A stretch of DNA of 64,000 nucleotides from JAOPZW01 sp963807305 (GTDB lineage Bacteria > Actinomycetota > Thermoleophilia > Solirubrobacterales > Solirubrobacteraceae): the NCBI GenBank assembly GCA_963807305.1, contig CAWEBN010000005.1, forward strand, positions 1,116,001 through 1,180,000, given 5' to 3'. Shown here in pieces: positions 1-7,882 of this stretch. The position numbers and the translations under genes were made by a program. The notes beneath the pieces are model-generated. The model worked only from the letters and a program-made list of their open reading frames with translations. It did no database searches and was not told where the DNA came from. How positions within the stretch are numbered: the first letter of the stretch is position 1; every line of letters begins with the position of its first letter.

Positions 1-495
1 GAATGCGCGCGCCACGAGGCGGGGGCGGCGCGCGACGAGGCCGATGCACGTCGCGGCGAGGGGCAGGAAGTCGGGGCTGACGGCCATGGCCCCCACGACG
101 AGGATGCCGTTGCTGTAGAAGACGCCGTAGGCCGCGATGACGCCGGCGACGGCCATGAGGATGAGGAAGCGGGCGACCGGCCGCGCCTGCTCGCCGGCCT
201 GGCCCAGCAGGTCGGCCCAGACGACCGCGCTGCTCCTGTTGCGCCGGCCTCGGCGTCCGGGCTGCAGCCCCTCGAGGCGAAGGAGCCACACGTCCTCGGC
301 GGGCACGCCGAGGGCGCTGAGCGCGTGCAGCGCCGCGTCGGCCGCGTCGGGATCGACGTCCGCGGTCACGAGCGCCTGTCCGTCACCGTTGCCCGCGTCC
401 GCGCGCACGACGTGCGCGGCGCCCGGCAGCGCGGCGATGCTCTCGGCCACGCGCTCCATGACCGGCGCGGCACCGAACACGCGCAAATGCAGCAT
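1..495 (-). CDS. DUF389 family membrane protein, N-terminal part (cut by window edge)
   Basis: The gene reads leftward off the window, so only its first 165 codons are present. The ATG at 495 opens a frame with no stop to base 1. Residues 1-75 form a small soluble alpha/beta domain beginning MLHLRVFG. After an Arg-rich linker comes a hydrophobic segment (FLILMAVAGVIAAYGVF), then YSNGILVVGAMAVSPDFLP, which resembles the conserved core of DUF389 (TIGR00341) proteins. The function of that family is not established. The start is supported by a TAGCGT -10-like box at 505-510 placed 22 nt from the palindrome at 533-549, which it shares with the divergent stress-protein gene. The message would have almost no leader. 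The family call is fairly secure; the role is unknown. Confidence 0.7.
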   Translation of the reverse strand, partial: MLHLRVFGAAPVMERVAESIAALPGAAHVVRADAGNGDGQALVTADVDPDAADAALHALSALGVPAEDVWLLRLEGLQPGRRGRRNRSSAVVWADLLGQAGEQARPVARFLILMAVAGVIAAYGVFYSNGILVVGAMAVSPDFLPLAATCIGLVARRPRLVARAF

Positions 496-532
496 CGCCT
501 TGCGACGCTAGCCTCGGCGCCCGAGCCGGATC

Positions 533-549
533 TCACCCGATCCGGATGA
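533..549. promoter_or_regulatory. 17-bp palindrome, putative activator site (site 1), bidirectional
   Basis: TCACCCG-ATC-CGGATGA lies between two divergent genes. A TACCGT box starts 22 nt to its right (572-577) before the stress-protein ATG at 588. A TAGCGT box lies 22 nt to its left (510-505) before the DUF389 ATG at 495. The symmetry suggests one bound dimer serving both promoters. The binding protein is unknown. Confidence 0.65.
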
Positions 550-587
550 TTCCGTCGTCACGCGGCGCGCATACCGTGGCCCCTCGT

Positions 588-1073
588 ATGAGCACCCCCG
601 ACGTCCGCCCAGTCCTCGTCGCCTATGACGCTTCGGGAGAGGCGCAGACCGCGCTGCGCGAGGCGGTCGCCCTCTTCGGCCACCGGCCCCTGATCGTGGC
701 CAGCGTGTGGGAGGCCGGGCTGGGCGCGATGACGATGTCCCCGGCCGTGGGCGAGCCCGGCATGGGCCGCCTCCCCGACCCCGACGAGATGGCTGCCATC
801 GACCGCGCCGAGGAAGGCCACGCAAGCGCAGTGGCGGAGGCCGGCGCGCGCCTGGCGCGCGAGCTGGGCGCGACCGCCGAGGCCCTCTCGATCCCCGACT
901 CGGCCAACATCGCGCGCACGCTCATCGAGATCGCCGAGGAGCGCGACGCACGCGCGATCGTCGTCGGCTCACGCGGCCTGGGGGGCATCAAGGCGCGCGT
1001 CCTCGGCTCCACGTCCCGCAAGCTCCTGCACGACACCCACCTCCCGGTGCTCGTCGTCCGCGCGCCAGAATGA
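588..1073 (+). CDS. universal stress protein (UspA family)
   Basis: This is a 161-residue single-domain USP. The N-terminal strand VLVAYDAS is the usual start of the fold. The C-terminal segment VVGSRGLGGIKARVLGS fits the nucleotide-binding pattern G-2x-G-9x-G-S/T, so ATP binding is likely. An upstream in-frame ATG at 546 sits inside the putative operator; the ATG at 588 is preferred because it follows the TACCGT -10-like box at 572-577 and begins the conserved domain. The stop overlaps the ATG of the broken oxidoreductase at 1070 (ATGA). USPs act in dormancy, hypoxia or general stress; which applies here is inferred only from the shared palindrome. Confidence 0.85.
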   Translation: MSTPDVRPVLVAYDASGEAQTALREAVALFGHRPLIVASVWEAGLGAMTMSPAVGEPGMGRLPDPDEMAAIDRAEEGHASAVAEAGARLARELGATAEALSIPDSANIARTLIEIAEERDARAIVVGSRGLGGIKARVLGSTSRKLLHDTHLPVLVVRAPE

Positions 1074-1460
1074 ACTCGGCGAGCACGCGCGTACTGATCC
1101 TCGGGGCGGGCTTCGGTGGTCTGGAGCTGAGCACCATGCTCTCGGAGGCGTTCGGCGGCGGCCTCGAGGTGACGCTGATCGACAAGAGCGACGCGTTCGT
1201 CTTCGGGTTCTCGAAGCTCGACGTGATGTTCGGGCGCACGACGCCCGACGCGGTGAGGTTGCCCTACCGCGACATCGCGAAGCTACGACGGGCGCGGCTC
1301 GTGCTACATCGAGTTCGGCAGCGGCCGCGTCGGGCGCGTCGACATCGACTTCCTCTCCGGTCCCACCAAGACCGGAAGCTTCAACGCGCCGTCCACGGCC
1401 CTGGTCGCCGAGAAGGAGCACTTCGGCTCCAGCCGCCGCGCGCGTTGGTTCGGCGCCTGA
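1070..1460 (+). pseudogene. remnant of an NDH-2/SQR-like FAD oxidoreductase (internal deletion and frameshift)
   Basis: The first about 70 codons encode a normal FAD-binding Rossmann start (VLILGAGFGGLELS) followed by the strand VTLIDKSDAFVFGFSKLD. From about 1295 the homologous frame shifts by one and encodes only a tail (YIEFGSGRVGRVDIDF to RRARWFGA), ending at the TGA 1458-1460. A full member of this family has roughly 380-400 residues, so about 270 residues are missing in addition to the frame change. It starts by ATGA overlap with the stress-protein gene, as an intact operon partner would. I read it as a decayed gene. A functional NDH-2 is encoded separately at 9458-10786. Confidence 0.7.
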
Positions 1461-1646
1461 GGCGCAGACTCGCGCAGGGGCACGAGGGCACGGCCTCGCA
1501 CAGCGTCGGGCTGCGATGGGTGTGAAGCGCTACCCCTAGGGCCCCTGTCCGGCGCGCGTGCGCACGACGAGCATCGGCCGCTCATCCTGCGTCGTCGACC
1601 TCGCTGGCGATGGTGAGCGAAGGTCGCAAGATCGATTGGAGGGGCG

Positions 1647-1859
1647 ATGGCTGAACTTCAACCCTGGGGTGGCGAGGTCAAGCTCCCGCGGTTGCTTCGG
1701 TGGCTGCTGCGGCGGCCGGCTCCGGGCGATACGCCGGAGCGCGTGCATGAGCGTCGGCAGCCGCACTATCCCGACGTGTCGGTGGCGGAGAACGCCGATC
1801 GGGCCATCTTCGGCGCCTGGTCGGAGGGCCATCCGGGCAACCGGCGGCCCAAGCACTGA
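1647..1859 (+). CDS. small hypothetical protein
   Basis: This is a 70-residue, Arg- and Pro-rich basic protein (MAELQPWGGEVKLPRLLRW...) with no family I recognise. A good Shine-Dalgarno sequence (GGAGGGG) lies just upstream of the ATG. It has no signal peptide or membrane segment. The C-terminal half (DVSVAENADRAIFGAW) looks like a real protein rather than a shadow frame. It sits alone between a pseudogene and a convergent kinase gene. It may be expressed, but the function is unknown. Confidence 0.45.
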   Translation: MAELQPWGGEVKLPRLLRWLLRRPAPGDTPERVHERRQPHYPDVSVAENADRAIFGAWSEGHPGNRRPKH

Positions 1860-1948
1860 CGCGTTGCCCGCGAGGGTGCAGACTCGGCGACGGCGGGTCG
1901 GATGCTTCCGTCCTGTTCGGCCGCTTGACCGCGCCGACGGGTCCGCCG

Positions 1949-3094
1949 TCAGCCGAGCGTACGCAGCGGCAGGCGCGCGCTGATGCGAGTCCCGGTACCG
2001 GGCGGGCTGTCGACCTCGAGGCGGCCGCCAAGTGCCTCGATCCGATCGGCCAGTCCGCGCAGGCCGGTCCCCGATGCGGGGTCGGCACCGCCACAGCCGT
2101 CATCGACGATCTCGACGAGCACCGCCTGCGCTTCGCTCACGACGCGGATCGCGACCGCGTCGGCGCCCGCGTACTTGTTCGCGTTGGTGAGCGACTCGCT
2201 GACGATGAAGTACGCGGCCAGCTCGATCTGCTCCGGCAGTTCCTGCGCGGTGACGTCGAGCGTTGTGGGTGTCTCGCAGCCGGCCGTCAGCGATTCGAGC
2301 GCGTTGCGCAGGCCCCGCTCGGAGAGTGCCACCGGGTGCAGCCCGCGCGCGAGGCTGCGCAGCTCGGCCTGAGCCTCGCCGAGCTCGTCGCCGGCGAGAC
2401 GCAGGACATCGGCGGCCTCGTCGTCGCCGTCGAGCTTGCGCTGGGCGACCTTGAGCAGGTTTGCGACGGCCATGAGCCGCTGCTGCGCACCGTCGTGCAG
2501 GTTGCGCCCGACGCGCCGGCGTTCGGAATCGGCAGCGTCGATCACGCGTGCCCGCGAGCGCTGCAACGCGGCGGCCTGATGGCGACGCTCGAGCTCGGCC
2601 GCCGTCCGCGACGCGAAGATGCGCATCGCGGCGACCGCATCGTCTCCGGCCCGCATCGGTCGCGCGTCCATGACGGCCATGTGGCCGAGGTGCGTACCGT
2701 CGGCGGCACGCAGGCAGATCGCGAGGTAGCTCTCGAGGCCCATCTCGATCGCCGGCTTGGCCTCCGGGAAGCGCCTCGTCAGCTCCTCCGGGAACGCGAC
2801 GACCGCGTGTTCCACGACGAGTGCGCACGGCTTGCCCTGCGTGTCGTACTCCAACGGCTCGTCCATCCAGTCGCCGTCGTACCAGCCGCTGACCACACGG
2901 ACGTGCTTGCCATCGGGCTCGCTGGCCTCGGCGACGAAGGCGAACTTCGCGTCGAACGCGAGCGAGACGTGACGAACCAGGCAGCGAAGGAACTCGTCGC
3001 CGACCGCTCCCGCGGTCCCCTCGGCAACCGCGCGAAGCAGATCCCGGCCGCGGAAGCGCGCATCGGGCTGGTCTGTGTGGGCAAGAGAAGGCAC
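1949..3094 (-). CDS. sensor histidine kinase, GAF + HisKA_3 + HATPase_c (NarL-type partner)
   Basis: This is a 381-residue kinase with a GTG start. Residues about 15-170 form a GAF-like input domain. Residues about 180-250 form the HisKA_3 dimerisation domain with the phospho-accepting His200 in RRVGRNLHDGAQQRL. The C-terminal part is an ATPase domain with the N-box SESLTNANKYA and G-boxes DDGCGG and GTGLRGLADRI. No transmembrane segment is visible, so it should sense a cytoplasmic signal, like the C-terminal halves of DevS/DosT-type kinases. It is an orphan: no response regulator is adjacent. The nearest candidates are the lone receiver at 22919-23302 and the LuxR remnant at 29193. HisKA_3 kinases normally pair with NarL/LuxR-type regulators. 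Confidence 0.85.
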   Translation of the reverse strand: MPSLAHTDQPDARFRGRDLLRAVAEGTAGAVGDEFLRCLVRHVSLAFDAKFAFVAEASEPDGKHVRVVSGWYDGDWMDEPLEYDTQGKPCALVVEHAVVAFPEELTRRFPEAKPAIEMGLESYLAICLRAADGTHLGHMAVMDARPMRAGDDAVAAMRIFASRTAAELERRHQAAALQRSRARVIDAADSERRRVGRNLHDGAQQRLMAVANLLKVAQRKLDGDDEAADVLRLAGDELGEAQAELRSLARGLHPVALSERGLRNALESLTAGCETPTTLDVTAQELPEQIELAAYFIVSESLTNANKYAGADAVAIRVVSEAQAVLVEIVDDGCGGADPASGTGLRGLADRIEALGGRLEVDSPPGTGTRISARLPLRTLG

Positions 3095-3156
3095 GACCCG
3101 CTACCGGCATCGATGCTAGCGCGCCAGGCGCGCCACCGGCCATCCCCCGCGTCCGG

Positions 3157-3546
3157 CTAGTCCGCCATGAGACTCACGATGGCCGCGCGGGGAGGCGTGA
3201 AGACGTCCAGGGCCTGGCAGCCCTCAGGGCCCGCTGCGCCGCCGTGCCGGACGTTGGGCGGGATCACGACGCAGTCCCCCGCATGCATCACCCTGGTCTC
3301 GTCACCGACGGTGAACGTCAGCTCGCCGGAGAGGATGATCGCGATCTGCTGCTCGACGTGGTGATGCGCCGGGGCAGGGGCGCCCGGCTCGAAGGAGACG
3401 AAGTTCGTCATCACGGTGTCGGTGGTGACTGGCCGGAACTCCAGGCCCGGAATGACGGTCAGCGGGTCGAGATCGCTGACATGGACGAAGCGGCCGGGCG
3501 CGTCGGACGGCTCGCCCGACTGGTCGAAATAGGGTCGCTCAGGCAT
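3157..3546 (-). CDS. cupin domain protein
   Basis: This is a 129-residue single-domain cupin. Motif 1 is visible as PAPAHHHVEQQIAIILSGE, supplying two or three metal-binding His and a Glu. Motif 2 is GDCVVIPPNVRHGG, with the last metal His. Such small cupins are often metal-dependent isomerases, dioxygenases or sensors; the substrate cannot be read from the sequence. The start is the ATG of MPERPYFDQSGE. It is convergent with nothing and lies between the kinase gene and the LURP-one-like gene on the same strand. Confidence 0.75.
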   Translation of the reverse strand: MPERPYFDQSGEPSDAPGRFVHVSDLDPLTVIPGLEFRPVTTDTVMTNFVSFEPGAPAPAHHHVEQQIAIILSGELTFTVGDETRVMHAGDCVVIPPNVRHGGAAGPEGCQALDVFTPPRAAIVSLMAD

Positions 3547-3588
3547 CGGGTGCAGCCTACGTCGAGCCCGACTGGTCGTGTGCGCGGC

Positions 3589-4104
3589 TCAGTCCCTGGT
3601 CGTCATCGCATCGATGGCGACCGTGATCGCGAGGATGAGCGAGACGTCCTGGTCCGGCCCGATCTCCACGCCGTAGGACTCGCGCACGCGAAACCACTTC
3701 TTGGAGACCGTCGCGACGGTGTCGCCATCGCGCTCGATCTCGTACTCGTGGTCGACGATGTTCCCATGCGCCTTCATGTCGTCGCCGTGCTCGACGTCGA
3801 TGGCGAAGCGGTCGCGGATTCCCACGAGCGCCTTGTGCACAGTGGCCGTCGTCTTGCCTGCGCGCTCGATGGCGATCTTGTCGCGGATGGTCAGCTTGCG
3901 CTCCTGGATGCGGGCGACCTCGTCGCCCGAGGCGTCCTCGAGGATGAAGGTGTCGCGGAAGCGGACGGCCTTGCCGTTGACCTTGTAGGCACGTTCGCCC
4001 TGCTCGTTCTCGATCCAGAAGTCGTCGCCGATGGCCAGCAGCTTCTCGCGCATGAGAAACCGCTCGCCGGCCTGGTCGTCGCCACGATTGCGCAGGAAGC
4101 CCAT
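3589..4104 (-). CDS. LURP-one-related (LOR) family protein
   Basis: This is a 171-residue protein with the LURP-one-related fold (Tubby-like beta barrel). Repeated strand-turn elements are visible: FLMREKLLAIGDDFWIEN, RAYKVNGKAVRFRDTFIL, EVARIQERKLTIRDKIAIE and DHEYEIERDGDTVATVSKKW. The final helix (DVSLILAITVAIDAM) is typical. A longer reading to 4530 is possible but enters non-homologous sequence; the ATG at 4104 is chosen because a TACCGT -10-like box (4116-4111) ends exactly 6 nt before it and lies 22 nt from the palindrome at 4139-4155. The biochemical role of bacterial LOR proteins is not known; the operator suggests a stress role. Confidence 0.75.
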   Translation of the reverse strand: MGFLRNRGDDQAGERFLMREKLLAIGDDFWIENEQGERAYKVNGKAVRFRDTFILEDASGDEVARIQERKLTIRDKIAIERAGKTTATVHKALVGIRDRFAIDVEHGDDMKAHGNIVDHEYEIERDGDTVATVSKKWFRVRESYGVEIGPDQDVSLILAITVAIDAMTTRD

Positions 4105-4138
4105 CGCTCGACGGTAGGACCGCTCGCGGGTGGTCGCA

Positions 4139-4155
4139 TCGCCCGGACCGGGTGA
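4139..4155. promoter_or_regulatory. 17-bp palindrome, putative activator site (site 2)
   Basis: TCGCCCG-GAC-CGGGTGA lies 34 nt upstream of the LOR gene ATG at 4104. The -10-like box TACCGT begins 22 nt after the site on the minus strand, and the start codon follows 6 nt later, so the message is probably leaderless. No matching -10 box is seen on the plus side. Confidence 0.65.
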
Positions 4156-4212
4156 AGCCGGGCCGACCACTGGACCGACACAGACCGCGACAACTGTCGC
4201 GGAGGACGAGGG

Positions 4213-4455
4213 GTGCTCACCCCACTGACAGCGCCGTGGGCGCCCCCCAGACTCTGCGACGTGCCGGGGTTGTGGGCCGTCTCGACGGGGCGCGAAGATG
4301 GACGGTGGGCTGTCTACTACGACGGCCGCCTGTTCATCGACGGCTACGAGCGGGCGAGCGAGGCGTGGTGGGCGGTGAGCTTCCTGGCACGCGGGAGGCC
4401 GCCCGCGTATGTGCCCGAGGGCGTCGAGATGGAGTGGCCCAGCCGCGCCCGCTGA
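4213..4455 (+). CDS. small hypothetical protein
   Basis: This is an 80-residue protein with a GTG start after a GGAGG-type ribosome site. The middle part (RWAVYYDGRLFIDGYERASEAWWAVSFLARG) is rich in Trp/Tyr and looks like a small folded domain. I do not recognise a family. It lies between the LOR gene and zwf, divergent from the former. No membrane segment or metal site is evident. Confidence 0.45.
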   Translation: MLTPLTAPWAPPRLCDVPGLWAVSTGREDGRWAVYYDGRLFIDGYERASEAWWAVSFLARGRPPAYVPEGVEMEWPSRAR

Positions 4456-4460
4456 GCGTT

Positions 4461-4477
4461 TCACTCGCATCGGGTGA
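4461..4477. promoter_or_regulatory. 17-bp palindrome, putative activator site (site 3), upstream of zwf operon
   Basis: TCACTCG-CAT-CGGGTGA is followed after 22 nt by AAGCAT (4500-4505), which keeps the A2 and T6 of a -10 box. The zwf ATG at 4542 has a leader of about 30 nt with an AAGGCGG ribosome site. This would place zwf, GH15, GMC, NDH-2 and cytochrome bd genes under the same control. Confidence 0.6.
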
Positions 4478-4541
4478 TGACGCACCCCGTGGTCGCCGGA
4501 AGCATCTCCGTCACGACGACCACGGCTCACAAGGCGGACGC

Positions 4542-5987
4542 ATGACCATCGCAGTCAGACCTCACGCGCGCACCGCAGCGGCCCGGACGACGACCGGCGG
4601 CGCCCAACCCGCCGATGTCCTGGTCGTCTTCGGGATCACCGGCGACCTCGCCAAGCAGATGACCTTCCGGTCGCTGTACCGGCTCGAATGCCGGGGCCTG
4701 CTCGACTGCCCGATCGTCGGCGTCGCGGTCGACGACTGGACGGTGGGCGACCTGCGCGAGCGTGCTCGCACGTCCATCGAGGCCACCGGGGAGAAGGTCG
4801 ACGCGGAGATGTTCGACCGCTTCGCGGCGCGGCTCTCCTACATCGCCGGCGACTTCGGCGACGCCGAGACCTTCGAGCGCCTGGCCGCGGCGATCCACCA
4901 CGCCCACGCGCCGGTCTTCTACCTGGAGATCCCGCCGTTCCTCTTCGGCAACGTCGTCAAGGGCCTCTCCGACGCCGGCCTCACCCACGGGGCCCGTGTC
5001 GTGGTCGAGAAGCCCTTCGGCCACGACCTCGAGTCGGCGCGCGCACTCGCCAACGAGATGCACCAGTACATCGACGAGTCCCAGCTGTACCGCATCGACC
5101 ACTTCCTCGGGAAGATGGGCGTGGCCGAGATCCTCTACCTGCGCTTCGCCAACGCAGGGCTCGAGCCGATCTGGAACCGCAACCACCTTGCCTCGATCCA
5201 GATCACGATGGCCGAGAGCTTCGGCGTCGAGGACCGCGGGCACTTCTACGACCCCGTCGGCGCGCTGCGCGACGTCGTGGTCAACCACCTCATGCAGGTC
5301 ATCGCCGCCGCGACCATGGAGGTGCCGTCCAACCACGAGTCTGGGGCGCTCAAGGACTCGATGCACACGCTGTTCAGCGCGATGCCGCCGGCCGATCCGG
5401 CCCACTACGTGCGCGGGCAGTACGACGGCTACCGCGAGATCCCCGGCGTGGCGGCCGACTCGACGACCGAGACCTACGCCGCCATGCGCCTCGACATCGA
5501 CAACTGGCGCTGGTCGGGCGTGCCGATCTTCGTCCGGACCGGCAAGTGCCTGCCCATCACCCAGACCGAGCTGCGCCTGGTCTTCCAGCGGCCGCCGGTC
5601 ATGGCCTTCCACGCCGCACGCTCACGGGAGCCGGAGCCAATGCAGCTCGTCGTCAAGCTCGATCCGGCCACCGGCGTGCGGCTGCTCGTCGAAGCGCAGC
5701 GCGGCCACACCGCCGAGCCCGAGCAGATCAACCTCGACGTGGAGTTCGCCGACGAGGGCGGGGAGGGACCGACGCCGTACGAGGTCCTGCTGCTCGCTGC
5801 CATGCACGGCGACGCCACGCGCTTCACGCGCCAGGACGGCGTCGAAGACGCCTGGAAGGTCATGCAACCGCTGCTCGACGCCCCGCCGCCCGTGCACCCG
5901 TACGCGAAGGGATCGTGGGGGCCCGAGGAGGCCGACAAGCTGCTGGCCGGACACGGTCGCTGGCACGAGCCGTGGGTCGGCTCGTGA
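4542..5987 (+). CDS. zwf: glucose-6-phosphate 1-dehydrogenase
   Basis: This is a 481-residue enzyme oxidising glucose-6-phosphate to 6-phosphogluconolactone with NAD(P)+, the entry to the oxidative pentose phosphate pathway. The nucleotide-binding motif GITGDLAKQ is at residues 31-39. VVVEKPFGHDL and the catalytic signature YRIDHFLGKMGV with its His follow in the expected order, and VRTGKCLP is present near the end. The length is normal for the family. The ATG at 4542 is chosen over longer readings because it follows a ribosome site and removes a non-homologous extension. It is the first gene of a long operon; the next gene starts within about 30 nt of its stop. Sugar oxidation feeding NADPH fits a stress-linked operon. 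Confidence 0.92.
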   Translation: MTIAVRPHARTAAARTTTGGAQPADVLVVFGITGDLAKQMTFRSLYRLECRGLLDCPIVGVAVDDWTVGDLRERARTSIEATGEKVDAEMFDRFAARLSYIAGDFGDAETFERLAAAIHHAHAPVFYLEIPPFLFGNVVKGLSDAGLTHGARVVVEKPFGHDLESARALANEMHQYIDESQLYRIDHFLGKMGVAEILYLRFANAGLEPIWNRNHLASIQITMAESFGVEDRGHFYDPVGALRDVVVNHLMQVIAAATMEVPSNHESGALKDSMHTLFSAMPPADPAHYVRGQYDGYREIPGVAADSTTETYAAMRLDIDNWRWSGVPIFVRTGKCLPITQTELRLVFQRPPVMAFHAARSREPEPMQLVVKLDPATGVRLLVEAQRGHTAEPEQINLDVEFADEGGEGPTPYEVLLLAAMHGDATRFTRQDGVEDAWKVMQPLLDAPPPVHPYAKGSWGPEEADKLLAGHGRWHEPWVGS

Positions 5988-6013
5988 GCGCGGTCGACGG
6001 CAAGGTGGAGACC

Positions 6014-7882
6014 ATGGCCCAGAGCGCCGCCGCGCCCTCGCCCTTCCCCCCGATCGCGCAGTACGCCTTCCTGTCGGACTGCCACACGGGCGCGCTCATC
6101 GCGCCCGACGGCGGCATCGGGTGGCTCTGCGTCCCGCGCTTCGACGCGCCGAGCGTGTTCGGGTCGCTGCTCGACCGCCAGGCGGGCTACTTCCGCCTCG
6201 CCCCGTTCGGGATGAACGTCCCGTCCAGCCGGCGCTACGAGCCGGGCACGAACATCCTCGAGACGACGTGGCACACCCCGAGCGGCTGGGTGATCGTGCG
6301 CGACGCGCTGACCATGGGCCCGCGTCAGTCCGAGGACACCATCACGCCACACACCCGGCCGCCGACCGACGACGACGCCGAGCACCTGCTCGTCCGTACC
6401 GTGCGCTGCGTCGATGGCAACGTCGAGATAGAGCTCGTGTGCGAGCCGGTCTTCGACTACGGCCGCGTCCCGGGTGAGTGGGCGCTCGTGGGTGACGACC
6501 GCCACCTCGCCGACGCCCGCGGGGCGGAGCAGACGATCAGGCTGAGCACGGACATGGCGCTCGGCATCGAGGGCAACACGGTGCGCGCGCGGCACCTGCT
6601 CAAGGAGGGCGACGAGCTCTACTGCTCGCTCTCATGGGCCGAGGGGCTCGCCTCCCCGGCCGACCTCGAGGACGCCAACGCGCGGCTGGCGCAGACCACC
6701 CGCTTCTGGCGCACCTGGCTCTCCCGCGCCCGCCTGCCCGACCACGAGTGGATGACGCCGATCCAGCGCTCGGCGCTCACCATCAAGGGCCTGACCTACA
6801 TGCCCACCGGGGCGACGGTCGCCGCGCTGACCACGTCGTTGCCCGAGACGCCCGGCGGCGAGCGCAACTGGGACTACCGCTACACGTGGATCCGCGACTC
6901 GACCTTCACCCTGCAGGCGCTGCACTACCTCAACCTCGACTGGGAGGCCGACGAGTTCATGCAGTTCATCGCCGACCTCGAGGCCAACGAGGACGGCGGG
7001 CTGCAGATCATGTACGGGATCGACGGGCGCCGCGACCTGACCGAGTCCACGCGCGACGACCTCTCGGGCTACGCCGGCGCCCGCCCGGTGCGGATCGGCA
7101 ACGGCGCCTTCGACCAGCGCCAGAACGACGTGTTCGGCGCCGCGCTCGACTCGATCCTGCTGCACACACGGCGCAGCAAGCGGCTGCCGCGCCGGCTTTG
7201 GCCGATCGTGCAGGCGCAGGCCGAGTGCGCGACCGCGGTCTGGCGCCAGCCCGATCAGGGTATCTGGGAGGCGCGCGGCGAGCCCCAGCATTACGTGTCG
7301 TCCAAGCTCATGGGCTGGGTCGCTCTGGACCGCGCGGCGAGGCTGGCGGACATCGCCGGTGAACCGGAGCCCCGTGCGATCTGGGCGGCGACCGCCGAGG
7401 AGATCAAGGCCGACATCCTCGAGCACGGCGTCGACAGCCGCGGCGTGCTGCGCCAGCACTATGCCACCGACGCCCTCGACGCCTCGACCCTGCTCGCCGC
7501 GCTCTTCGGCTTCCTGCCCGCCGACGACGAGCGGCTGCGCGCGAGCGTCCTGGCCATAGCCGACGAGCTCACCGAGGACGGCTTCGTCCTGCGCTACCGC
7601 ACGGGCGAGACCGACGACGGCCTGTCGGGCAAGGAGGGCACGTTCCTCATCTGCTCGTTCTGGCTCGTGTCCGGGCTGGCCATCATCGGCGAGCGCCAGC
7701 GCGCGCGCGACCTCATGGAGCGCCTGCTCGCCGTCACCTCGCCACTCGGGCTGTACGCCGAGGAGTTCGACGCGGCCACGGGTCGTCACCTGGGGAACTT
7801 CCCGCAGGCCTTCTCGCACCTGGCGTTGATCGAGGCCGCCGGCCGGATCATCGCCGCCGAACGGCTGGAGGAGCTGAGCTGA
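6014..7882 (+). CDS. glycoside hydrolase family 15 protein (glucoamylase/trehalase-like)
   Basis: This is a 622-residue cytoplasmic protein without a signal peptide. The N-terminal beta-domain begins IAQYAFLSDCHTGALIAPDGGI, typical of bacterial GH15. The catalytic (alpha/alpha)6 barrel contains NWDYRYTWIRDSTFTLQAL and later the KEGTFLICSFWLVSGL region expected to carry a catalytic Glu. Actinobacterial members include trehalases and alpha-glucan hydrolases; the substrate is not decidable here. A GTG at 5984 overlapping the zwf stop is possible, but the ATG at 6014 has the better ribosome site (GGTGGAG). Next to zwf it would release glucose for the pentose phosphate route. Confidence 0.85.
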   Translation: MAQSAAAPSPFPPIAQYAFLSDCHTGALIAPDGGIGWLCVPRFDAPSVFGSLLDRQAGYFRLAPFGMNVPSSRRYEPGTNILETTWHTPSGWVIVRDALTMGPRQSEDTITPHTRPPTDDDAEHLLVRTVRCVDGNVEIELVCEPVFDYGRVPGEWALVGDDRHLADARGAEQTIRLSTDMALGIEGNTVRARHLLKEGDELYCSLSWAEGLASPADLEDANARLAQTTRFWRTWLSRARLPDHEWMTPIQRSALTIKGLTYMPTGATVAALTTSLPETPGGERNWDYRYTWIRDSTFTLQALHYLNLDWEADEFMQFIADLEANEDGGLQIMYGIDGRRDLTESTRDDLSGYAGARPVRIGNGAFDQRQNDVFGAALDSILLHTRRSKRLPRRLWPIVQAQAECATAVWRQPDQGIWEARGEPQHYVSSKLMGWVALDRAARLADIAGEPEPRAIWAATAEEIKADILEHGVDSRGVLRQHYATDALDASTLLAALFGFLPADDERLRASVLAIADELTEDGFVLRYRTGETDDGLSGKEGTFLICSFWLVSGLAIIGERQRARDLMERLLAVTSPLGLYAEEFDAATGRHLGNFPQAFSHLALIEAAGRIIAAERLEELS

